Shown here: piece after piece, positions 7,984 to 14,315 of the stretch | How the letters are laid out: the number at the start of each line of letters is the position of its first letter | Numbering within the stretch: position 1 is the first letter of the stretch | Origin: Pseudomonadota bacterium | GTDB lineage: Bacteria > Pseudomonadota > Alphaproteobacteria > Rhizobiales > Rhizobiaceae | Length of the DNA: 26,373 nt | Assembly: GCA_023451735.1 (NCBI GenBank) | Contig: JAEXYH010000039.1 | Coordinates: 1 to 26,373, forward strand | Direction of reading: 5' to 3' | Translations under genes and position numbers: made by a program | The notes under the pieces: generated by a model | What the model saw: the letters and a program-made list of their open reading frames with translations, nothing else | What the model was told of the DNA's origin: nothing | Database searches by the model: none

Positions 7984-8442
7984 ATGATGAAACGTATAAT
8001 GCAAACCCTGATGACGGCAGCTATCACCTCCGCTGTCACATTGACATCCTTTCTCCCGGCTCAGTCGTCGCCACTAATGTTTTCTCAGCCTACACAGATC
8101 TCAGACGTACAAACCGTGCAGTACCGCGAATGGGATCGACGTGACCGTCGAGAATGGCGCGACCGACGTGATCGTTCCGGTTGGTATAATGGCCGTCGTG
8201 GATACCGAGATTACCGGCCGGGCTATCGCCGCCATTCTGACGGATGGTGGTATCCTCTTGCGGCATTTGGAGCAGGCGCCGTCATCGGCGGTGCAATCAC
8301 TGGTTCACCGCGGCCTACCGTATCTCGCTCATACAGCCATGTTCAGTGGTGCTCGGAACGCTACCGTACTTACCGTGCATCGGACAACACATATATCCCT
8401 AGCGCAGGCGTTAGAGCGCAGTGTAATTCGCCCTACAATTGA
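7984..8442 (+). CDS. BA14K family lectin-like secreted protein
   Basis: This 152-residue protein starts at ATG-ATG 7984 with AAGGAG three bases before the start. The N-terminal signal peptide (about residues 1-28) has basic MMKRIMQ, a hydrophobic core and a cleavable PAQSS end. An Arg/Asp/Tyr-rich low-complexity stretch follows (residues 48-85), then a short hydrophobic glycine-rich segment (FGAGAVIGGAITG), and a C-terminal BA14K motif: HVQWCSERYRTYRASDNTY, with two Cys and a closing QCNSPYN. The prototype is the 14-kDa immunoreactive, sugar-binding protein of Brucella, and rhizobia carry many paralogues thought to be envelope proteins. A perfect rho-independent terminator lies ten bases downstream, so it is monocistronic. 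Confidence 0.9.
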   Translation: MMKRIMQTLMTAAITSAVTLTSFLPAQSSPLMFSQPTQISDVQTVQYREWDRRDRREWRDRRDRSGWYNGRRGYRDYRPGYRRHSDGWWYPLAAFGAGAVIGGAITGSPRPTVSRSYSHVQWCSERYRTYRASDNTYIPSAGVRAQCNSPYN

Positions 8443-8451
8443 TTGATTGGT

Positions 8452-8476
8452 AGGGGCGGCAGAACGCCGCCCCTTT
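8452..8476 (+). terminator. Rho-independent terminator of the BA14K gene
   Basis: A nine-base perfect stem (AGGGGCGGC at 8452-8460 with GCCGCCCCT at 8466-8474) and a five-base loop AGAAC are followed by a short T run. It lies ten bases after the BA14K stop codon. Confidence 0.8.
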
Positions 8477-8867
8477 CAACGTTATGTTTCTCGGCTGTCA
8501 CACGGGGGTATACCTCTGCGTGACTTGCCAACTAATGCAACATGCGCTTTTACCATCTGGCTTGACGACGCCTATCTATGACAGCTTAGCCTTAGGGCTT
8601 GAGGTTACACGTCGCCAGCATCAGTAACGCACGACGAACAAGCATACCCACCGGGTGCGGGGTTCAGGGAGGGCGAACCAGAAGACATAAATCGGAGATG
8701 GTCGCGCTAAAATCTATCGTTGACGCGTGTATCATTATGGCGGCTTGATTAGATGCTTCGGCGCTAAGTACATCGTTTCCCGTATCCGGATCTCGAGCCT
8801 CATGTCGTCTTCTCTTCTCCGACCGCCTGTTCCGCAAAACGCTCTGTGGACCCTGGAGCGCGGAATT
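8477..8867. other. Intergenic stretch, nothing recognised
   Basis: About 390 bases after the BA14K terminator. The plus-strand open frame from 8727 has a biased, non-protein-like composition. No ribosome binding site, repeat or homology is recognised. Confidence 0.45.
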
Positions 8868-9011
8868 TCACCGATCGTTGCCATGACTTCTCATCGCCGA
8901 AGCGCAACCTGCCCGGCCGTACGCGTTCACGTCAATCAACGCACCCACCGCCATCAGGCAGAGCCACGCAATCAGCATCGCGGTCCAATGGCCGCGCGAA
9001 GACGCTTCCAA
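8868..9011 (-). CDS. Possible small membrane protein, 47 aa
   Basis: This minus-strand frame from TTG 9011 to TGA 8868 encodes SRGHWTAMLIAWLCLMAVGA, then LIDVNAYGR and a polar tail. One hydrophobic span (about residues 10-27) is clear. The frame is open back to ATG 9059, but that upstream part overlaps the exonuclease III relic in another frame and is probably spurious. No Shine-Dalgarno stands out for either start. The hydrophobic segment is the only support, so this may be chance. Confidence 0.25.
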   Translation of the reverse strand: MEASSRGHWTAMLIAWLCLMAVGALIDVNAYGRAGCASAMRSHGNDR

Positions 9012-9015
9012 TCTT

Positions 9016-9093
9016 CTAGGGTTCAGCGAGCAACTGCATAACAACCGATAGGCAGCCATTGACGCCGTTGACGTTGAAGGCCGCGATCTTCAC
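9016..9093 (-). pseudogene. Exonuclease III (xthA-type) 5' stub
   Basis: From GTG 9093 on the minus strand the frame reads VKIAAFNVNGVNGCLSVVMQ, then LLAEP and TAG (9016-9018). This matches the invariant start of exodeoxyribonuclease III (KIATFNVNGINxRLPxLLxWL), in which the FNVNG Asn belongs to the metal and active-site cluster. The homology ends at the stop; downstream minus-strand DNA shows none of the later LQExK or GxHxP motifs. It is therefore a short fossil of the first 25 codons, carried here by recombination or left after a deletion. It cannot encode a working nuclease. The match is short but lies on a highly conserved motif. Confidence 0.55.
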
Positions 9094-9491
9094 GAATGCG
9101 CGGTCAGCGCGTCCTGTCGCCCTGGTCATCTTGCCCGGACTTCAACCTTGAGGTTAGCGGCTTTGCAAGCTTCCTGAGACAGGGAGCGGCCGACATCGTC
9201 CGATTGCATGGACTGGCTTTTTCATCGCGTCGAAGCAACGCTTGTCGGAAGCGTTATCAATCAAGTCACCCCTAGCCAAAGCACTATGCTGAACAGAACC
9301 TTTTTCGCATCGATTAAATGCGCGTTGTCGGAAATCGACGCAAGCATATCACTGCAGACTGCATTTTCGTGAAGTTGCGTTCAACTTGGAGCAAGATGGC
9401 GAGATTAAGCATTCGTATGATACGCCGTCTTCGGATCGGGAGAACTCCCCATGCTCCCCGGCAGCATCGACGTCAGCAAAGGGAATGCCGC
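9094..9491. other. Leader region before the PAS-GGDEF-EAL gene
   Basis: About 400 bases. A plus-strand frame from ATG 9207 reads MDWLFHRVEATLVGSVI and ends within about 55 codons, with no ribosome binding site and no recognised homologue. The frame of the downstream gene is open back to ATG 9318, but that extension is Arg-rich and unlike any domain. No clear promoter boxes could be assigned. Confidence 0.4.
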
Positions 9492-11093
9492 ATGGTCGAC
9501 TTGTTCGAAAACCCCCAGATAGGCCCGCAGGACGAGGCCATCACCAGCATCATGACCGTCGATACGGCGGGGGTTATCACCAATTGCAACGCTGCGGCCG
9601 AGGCAAGCCTCCTGGGTGATAACTGGCGGGGCACGGATTTCCATGGGAAACTCGCGGAGGCCGTGAAATTCGGCCGTATTTCGACGGCAGCGCTGTCGCA
9701 GATCCGTTTTGCGGTCGAGAGCGGTTCGGGCGCCTTTCACATGGAAGACGGCAGGATATTCGCACTTCACGGCCGGACTGTTGAGGGCGGCAAAAGGATC
9801 GAATGGACGGATATCTCCAAGGTCTTGTCCACTGCCGCGGATCGTGAGCCGATCTCAGGGCTGCTGACCAGGCACGGTTTCCTGACGGCGCTCGAAGAGA
9901 TTAGACGCCGTGCACCGGAAGGCGTCGTCGTTCACCTCGACCTCGACGATTTCAAGGGCGTCAATGACCTTTTCTGCCACGCTGTGGGTGACCGCCTGAT
10001 CCGCCGTGTGACGGAGAGGATTTCTGCCGAGCTCGACGGCGCAAAGGCCGGTCTGGCGCATGGCACAGGTGGAGAATTCTATTTCGTCATAGAAGGTGGT
10101 GAAGCCTACGCGTCGATCGCCGGGCTGCTCGACATCCTCGGGCGCCCCTACCTCATCGATGGCAACATGATCTATTCCACTGCCAGCATGGGCAGCACAA
10201 GCTATGTCGAGGGCGACAGTAGCGAGGCGATCGTTCGCAGGGCGAGCCTTGCCTTGCGCAAGGCCAAAGCGGAAGGCGGCAACCAGGCGGTCGCCTTCAC
10301 CGCCGAGATGCAGGATGCCCTGCAGCGGCGCCGTGCTCTTGAAGTCGAACTGCGCAAGGCCCTGGCGCTCCGCGAATTCTCTTTGGCCTATCAGCCGCAA
10401 TTCCGCATTGATGGCCGCAAACTCATTGGTTTCGAGGCGCTGCTGCGCTGGAACCATCCGCGAAACGGGCCGGTGTCTCCGGCCGAGTTTATCCCGCTTG
10501 CCGAAGAGCTCGGCCTCATCGTACCGATCGGGGAATGGGTGCTGCGAACGGCGTGCCAGCAGGCTGCTTCGTGGCCGACGGAAATTTCGATCTCGGTCAA
10601 CGTCTCGCCACTGCAATTTCGCAATCCGACGATCGTCGCCACCGTGCGCTCGGCATTGGAGACGTCTGGGCTGGAACCGTCCCGTCTCGATCTCGAGGTG
10701 ACGGAAAGCGCAATCCTGGTGAACAGTGTGCCAGTCATGGATACGTTCAACGAGCTAAAGGCGCTCGGCGTGCAGTTCTCCATGGACGATTTTGGTACAG
10801 GCTATTCTTCGCTGAGCTACCTGCAGAAATTCCCATTCGACAAGATCAAGATCGACCAGTCCTTCGTCAGAACGCTGTCGGGAAACAAGGACAGCCTCGC
10901 CATCATCAGGGCAATCTGCGCGCTTGGGAAGACTCTCGGCATGAAGACGATTGCCGAAGGCGTGGAAACGGAAGAGCAGCTGACGCAGATCGAAAAGAAG
11001 GGCTGCCAGCAGGTTCAGGGGTATCTGACCGGCCGGCCACTTGCGCCCGGCGCGGCTGACCGCCTGGTTGCCGAAACGATAGCGAAAGGATGA
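9492..11093 (+). CDS. PAS-like/degenerate GGDEF/EAL c-di-GMP phosphodiesterase
   Basis: This 533-residue cytosolic protein has an N-terminal PAS-like sensor region (about residues 14-112: SIMTVDTAGVITNCNAAAEA), a GGDEF domain (about 115-270) and an EAL domain (about 280-530). The cyclase signature is lost: residues 192-196 read TGGEF in place of GGDEF, so cyclase activity is unlikely, though GTP could still bind as a regulator. The EAL domain keeps every catalytic landmark: FEALLRW (EAL 315-317), SVNVSP, LEVTES, MDDFGTGYSSL, KIKIDQSF, AEGVET and QGYLTGRP. It is predicted to hydrolyse c-di-GMP to pGpG. The ATG at 9492 has AAAGGGA seven bases upstream; ATG 9318 would add 58 Arg-rich residues with no domain. 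The next gene, a BLUF photoreceptor, starts six bases after its stop, suggesting one transcript and light control. Confidence 0.9.
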   Translation: MVDLFENPQIGPQDEAITSIMTVDTAGVITNCNAAAEASLLGDNWRGTDFHGKLAEAVKFGRISTAALSQIRFAVESGSGAFHMEDGRIFALHGRTVEGGKRIEWTDISKVLSTAADREPISGLLTRHGFLTALEEIRRRAPEGVVVHLDLDDFKGVNDLFCHAVGDRLIRRVTERISAELDGAKAGLAHGTGGEFYFVIEGGEAYASIAGLLDILGRPYLIDGNMIYSTASMGSTSYVEGDSSEAIVRRASLALRKAKAEGGNQAVAFTAEMQDALQRRRALEVELRKALALREFSLAYQPQFRIDGRKLIGFEALLRWNHPRNGPVSPAEFIPLAEELGLIVPIGEWVLRTACQQAASWPTEISISVNVSPLQFRNPTIVATVRSALETSGLEPSRLDLEVTESAILVNSVPVMDTFNELKALGVQFSMDDFGTGYSSLSYLQKFPFDKIKIDQSFVRTLSGNKDSLAIIRAICALGKTLGMKTIAEGVETEEQLTQIEKKGCQQVQGYLTGRPLAPGAADRLVAETIAKG

Positions 11094-11098
11094 CGTCC

Positions 11099-11536
11099 AT
11101 GCCCGATTATCGGCTCGTCTATTATAGCGAGAACCGCATTTCTTCCTCGAAGCTCGCTCGCGAGATCGAAACCATTTTGGTGGCCAGCCGCCGTAACAAT
11201 GTGCTGGTCGGCATCAGCGGCGCCCTGATGTTCAGCGAGGGACATTTCGCGCAAGTGCTTGAAGGAGATCAGGCCGCGATCGAAAGCACGTTCGAGCGCA
11301 TTCAGCAGGATCGGCGGCATGGCAATGTCCATCTGCTCGAATTCAGCCCGGCCGCGACCAGAGGTTTCCAAACCTGGTCGATGGCATTCATCGGTTCGCG
11401 GGAGCCCGTTTCGCCCGAGGTCAGGGATATCGCCATTCGCAGCGGGTTCGATCCGCGTCGCCTGGACGGCGGAGAACTCTTCGAACGCCTTGTTCAACTG
11501 CTCACGGAACCGGCAGTTGGCAAGTCGTCAATGTGA
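11099..11536 (+). CDS. BLUF-domain blue-light photoreceptor
   Basis: This 145-residue protein consists of one BLUF domain (sensor of blue light using FAD) plus a short C-terminal helix extension. The flavin-contact residues are all present: Tyr8 in LVYYS, Asn34 in RNNVLVGISG, Gln52 in FAQVLEG, and Trp93/Met95 in FQTWSMAF. By family, light rearranges hydrogen bonds between FAD, Gln and Tyr and signals to a partner. In Klebsiella BlrP1 and E. coli YcgF, BLUF is fused to an EAL domain. Here it is encoded separately, immediately downstream of an EAL phosphodiesterase gene, and has no output domain of its own. I prefer ATG 11099, because AAAGGA lies eight bases upstream; an ATG at 11090 overlaps the preceding TGA (ATGA) but abuts the Shine-Dalgarno. 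Confidence 0.93.
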   Translation: MPDYRLVYYSENRISSSKLAREIETILVASRRNNVLVGISGALMFSEGHFAQVLEGDQAAIESTFERIQQDRRHGNVHLLEFSPAATRGFQTWSMAFIGSREPVSPEVRDIAIRSGFDPRRLDGGELFERLVQLLTEPAVGKSSM

Positions 11537-11604
11537 GCGAATGGCAAGCAGATTGCTAACAAGGCGTCCGATGAGGCGTCACGGGAACCAAGTGTCGGTT
11601 CTGC

Positions 11605-11862
11605 CTGAAGATCGACGGGTCCTTCGTCAGCGGTGACGATCGCACCGAAAAGAACAACGCCATCGTCGAGTCCGTCACCCGGCTTGCATCGGCCTTCGAT
11701 CTGAAGGTTATCGAAACGCCCGAGCAGGACGACTTGATGCAGGCTTTCCAGTGTGATGAGGGACAGGGCTATCTTTATGGCCGCCCGAGGACCGCGGCAC
11801 GGTTTGCCGAGCTATGGGTATCGCATCCGGCACGCCACGACTGGCGGAGATCGTCGCGCTAG
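11605..11862 (+). pseudogene. C-terminal fragment of an EAL domain
   Basis: An open plus-strand frame without a start reads LKIDGSFVSGDDRTEKNNAI, then VESVTRLASAFDLKVIE, TPEQ, and GQGYLYGRP. These are the last motifs of an EAL phosphodiesterase: KIDxSFV with the catalytic Lys, the AEGVET loop and QGYLxxRP with the Gln. The EGVET loop is damaged: VIETPEQ stands where IAEGVETxEQ is expected, a loss of about three residues including the conserved Glu. Nothing before KID is recognisable. It lies 68 bases after the BLUF stop in the same orientation. It may be the rump of another phosphodiesterase gene, or less likely of an ancestral BLUF-EAL fusion. Confidence 0.75.
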
Positions 11863-11935
11863 TGCTTGCCTATCTTGCCTTTGTCGAAGGGATACCTAAC
11901 TCTCTCGCTTTTGCCGTGCAGATGGAGGACGCGAA

Positions 11936-12331
11936 TTGAACACCGCGGCAAAAAAGCCGAACCCCATCGATATTGAGGTCGGAGGTCGGATCCGGCTGCA
12001 AAGTGAAGTACTGGGCCTGAGCCAGACGTCGCTGGCGGATGCCCTCAGGACCACGTTTTAGCAGGTCCAGAAATACGAAAAGGGCGCCAACCGGGTGGGT
12101 GCGAGCCGGCTTCAGACGATGGCCGATGTCCTGAAGGTGCCGGTCTCGTATTTTTTTTGGGGCCGACCAAACGGTGGAATCGTCCCAAGCCGCCAGGGAA
12201 ACGAGGTCATTTCGTTTCTCAATTCGGAAGAGAGGCTCGCGCTTAACAGAGCGTTCAGCAGGGTAGAGAGTGCTGAAATCCGTCGAAGATTAGTCGGGCT
12301 GGTCAAGGCGCTGGCATACGAAGACGCCTAG
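11936..12331 (+). pseudogene. XRE-family HTH repressor interrupted by an amber codon
   Basis: TTG 11936 with GGAGG seven bases upstream opens a 131-codon frame that ends at TAG 12331 but contains TAG at 12059-12061 (codon 42). The protein reads IEVGGRIRLQSEVLGLSQT, SLADALRTTF, stop, QVQKYEKGANRVGASRLQTM, then ADVLKVPVSYFF. This is the classic Cro/CI-type HTH of short rhizobial regulators, in which the interrupted site is normally TFQQVQKYEKG. A single CAG to TAG change explains the stop exactly, at the start of the recognition helix. The C-terminal helices (NSEERLALNRAFSRVES, KALAYEDA) are intact, with no frameshift. Without readthrough no functional DNA-binding domain is made. Reinitiation at GTG 12095 would lack most of the HTH. 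Confidence 0.8.
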
Positions 12332-12460
12332 CGGAGGATGTGTCATCGTCTTAAATTGCACAGGTCGACGCTACGGCCCGGGGCCTCTGCGCCGAGCATT
12401 TTCGGACGAAACTGCGGTGCGCATATCGATGAATTTCAGAAATCGGACATTGGGATTGAA

Positions 12461-12778
12461 ATGGGAAGCCTCATCTTTGCAGCAATCTTGATATCAGCGT
12501 TCATTTGGTCTCTGTGCGCGGGCGCAACTGGCATTCTTCTCCTGGCGCTTCTTGCATCGATACTTGGAGCGTTGGTCGCAGCCTTTCTGCAATGGCCGGA
12601 GCCTGCGATCTGGGGCGCTCAATCGGCAGGACCTGCGCTACTGCTCATCGCTCTGTCGATCTCGAAGTTAGCCGATCATCTTGGTCGGCCATCCGATTAC
12701 CGATATATCAGACGGGCAAATGCCGCGCGGCGTGCAGGCTCAGTCGCCAAGGAGAATTGGTCTGGCTTTGGCATGTAA
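12461..12778 (+). CDS. Small integral membrane protein, 105 aa
   Basis: From ATG 12461 the product starts MGSLIFAAILISAFIWSL and has two long hydrophobic stretches (about residues 2-44 and 56-72), enough for three membrane spans. A basic, Arg/Ala-rich cytoplasmic tail follows (RYIRRANAARRAGS). I do not recognise a family. The frame is open back to ATG 12338, where GGAGG directly abuts the start with no spacer, and those 41 extra residues are polar and unlike the rest. A GGGA five bases before 12461 supports the shorter form weakly. It follows the broken XRE gene by 129 bases and may once have been its target. Confidence 0.5.
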   Translation: MGSLIFAAILISAFIWSLCAGATGILLLALLASILGALVAAFLQWPEPAIWGAQSAGPALLLIALSISKLADHLGRPSDYRYIRRANAARRAGSVAKENWSGFGM

Positions 12779-12790
12779 GACCGCGCGCGA

Positions 12791-13012
12791 TCAGCGATCC
12801 TCTCGGAAAATCTGATTGGCCTCAAGCAGCGAGACAATCTCTGCCACGCGTCCTGACGGCGGCGAGCGCTCTTCACTGACGAGTGTTTCGTCCGCGTTGA
12901 ACCACGCCAGGGCTTCCGCAAGTTCCGTCGAGGATGCGCCGGTCTGGTTAATCTCGGCGATCAAGGTTGGATCGGTCGGACCAAGGATCGCGGTAATTTC
13001 TTCGATTTTCAT
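12791..13012 (-). CDS. Small conserved acidic protein, 73 aa
   Basis: The minus-strand product begins MKIEEITAILGPTDPTLIAE and continues INQTGASSTELAEALAWFNA, then DETLVSEERSPPSGRVAEIV. I recall this architecture (K-V/I-E-x-I-x-x-I-L-G-P-x-D-x-x-L-I, GAS-x-E-E-L-x-E-A-x-A-W, then GRVAE-I-x-x-L) from widespread alphaproteobacterial hypothetical proteins. It is helical, acidic and without a known role. The ATG at 13012 matches the usual N-terminus. The frame is open to ATG 13177, giving 55 extra residues (starting MGETSVRIGS) of uncertain reality. Neither start has a strong Shine-Dalgarno. It is divergent from the diguanylate cyclase at 13335, with a long inverted repeat between them. Confidence 0.6.
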   Translation of the reverse strand: MKIEEITAILGPTDPTLIAEINQTGASSTELAEALAWFNADETLVSEERSPPSGRVAEIVSLLEANQIFREDR

Positions 13013-13177
13013 CGTATCGCTCGACTTTCTTTCGCTGAAGCCGCCTGACGACCGGGCATTCGCCAGCATCTCATTACGAAATGAAGTAAAAGTTCCGTCG
13101 AGTTCGTCAACGTTTCCTTTGTGAGCTTTGCTGATCCTTCCTAATGCACTGCCTATCCGAACAGAAGTCTCTCCCAT

Positions 13178-13225
13178 GGGAAGAGCGGGTAAACCTTAAA
13201 GCTTTAGCGATCTCCCGCTCTCCCC
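13178..13225. promoter_or_regulatory. Interrupted inverted repeat between divergent genes
   Basis: The left arm GGGAAGAGCGGG (13178-13189) pairs with the right arm CCCGCTCTCCCC (13214-13225) at 11 of 12 positions. The 24-base spacer contains AAACCTTAA and the palindrome TAAAGCTTTA. It lies between the small acidic gene and the membrane diguanylate cyclase. It could be an operator or a transcript hairpin; no protein is assigned. Confidence 0.4.
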
Positions 13226-13334
13226 GTTAACGTTTGCTCAGGTAATACCGTCTCGTCGGGGTTGCGGTCGCTCGTTGCGCGCATATCTGTCGCGCCGGGC
13301 GCAAAGCGATGCGCCGTTTCGTAGCGGGATTGAC

Positions 13335-14303
13335 ATGAGTAATTTCACCAGATTGGTCTACGCATCTTGTATAGCGTTTAGCGAGCACATCGGCGACTGG
13401 CTGATTTCCCGGCACAGGAATGAGGTGTGGGGGCTGCTGCTTATGGTGACAGCTATTGTTGTAATCCTGGATTTCGCGACATACGAGTCTCGCGTGTCGC
13501 TGGCGGCACTCTATATCATTCCGATCTCAGTTGGCTGTTGGAGCCTTAAACCAGCTCAAGCGGCGCGCTTCACCGTGATTATCGCGTTGATCTCATCGCT
13601 GCGATACCCTTTGTTGCATCCTGATCCAGATTTATGGTCGACGATCAACAACCACGTCGGCCGGTTGTTTTCATTTGGCTTGAATGCAGCTGTGTTGATG
13701 GCGCTCAGACGGTCGCACGATCGATATGCATACCTTGCCCGTCACGATGTGCTAACCGGGTGCTTGAACAAGTCTGCAATCCTCGATGCAGTGGCGGCGC
13801 TGCGGCGCATCGCAGCAGGCCGGTCCGAATTGGTGCTGCTTTCATACATCGACCTCGATGGCTTTAAGGCAGTCAACGATCAGCATGGACACGCGGCTGG
13901 GGACGCCGTGCTCGAAAGATTCGCGCGTAACGTCGCGAGAGCAGTGCCTGAAAACGCTCTGATGGGTCGGCTTGGCGGAGACGAATTTGTTATGGCGTGT
14001 TCCATACCGTGCGATACCGATGTCAACCATGCCGCAAGCCAAATACACCGGTTAGCTTCGAGAGCTTTGGCGGGCTGCCCGTATGCCGTCAGCTGCAGCA
14101 TGGGGGCAGTGGTCGTTGCGGTAGACGACCGGAGAGCCATGGATGTCATAATAGCCGAGGCCGACAAGGCCATGTATCGGGCAAAGCGCGGTGGCAGGGA
14201 CAATTTCCGTCTCTTGCCCGATCAGGGGCAGTCGACCGCCAAGACCAGCGAAAATCAAACGATGCAAGACGAGCCATTCCTGCGGATCGCACCTGCAAGC
14301 TGA
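13335..14303 (+). CDS. Membrane-anchored diguanylate cyclase (GGDEF)
   Basis: This 322-residue protein has four predicted membrane spans in the first 125 residues (around 33-47, 55-70, 76-90 and 109-124), forming a membrane sensor with short loops of unknown specificity. A GGDEF domain follows (about 130-300). The GGDEF signature is intact at 214-218 and is preceded by IDLDGFKAVNDQHGHAAGD, which supplies metal and GTP contacts. The RxxD inhibitory site is absent (the positions read PENA), so product inhibition through that site is not expected. It should make c-di-GMP from two GTP. The ATG at 13335 follows GCGGGA at short spacing; an alternative at 13275 adds 20 residues. It converges on the CHASE4 gene, with only 12 bases between the stop codons. 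Confidence 0.88.
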   Translation: MSNFTRLVYASCIAFSEHIGDWLISRHRNEVWGLLLMVTAIVVILDFATYESRVSLAALYIIPISVGCWSLKPAQAARFTVIIALISSLRYPLLHPDPDLWSTINNHVGRLFSFGLNAAVLMALRRSHDRYAYLARHDVLTGCLNKSAILDAVAALRRIAAGRSELVLLSYIDLDGFKAVNDQHGHAAGDAVLERFARNVARAVPENALMGRLGGDEFVMACSIPCDTDVNHAASQIHRLASRALAGCPYAVSCSMGAVVVAVDDRRAMDVIIAEADKAMYRAKRGGRDNFRLLPDQGQSTAKTSENQTMQDEPFLRIAPAS

Positions 14304-14315
14304 CAGGTCTGGGAA

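Noticed and set aside
9318..9491. Upstream extension of the PAS-GGDEF-EAL gene
   Set aside because: The added 58 residues are Arg-rich with no domain, and the ATG at 9492 has a proper Shine-Dalgarno.
9855..10616. 253-codon minus-strand open frame
   Set aside because: It lies opposite the GGDEF-EAL gene, is rich in Asp, Arg and His, and has no domain pattern. It is a shadow of the real gene.
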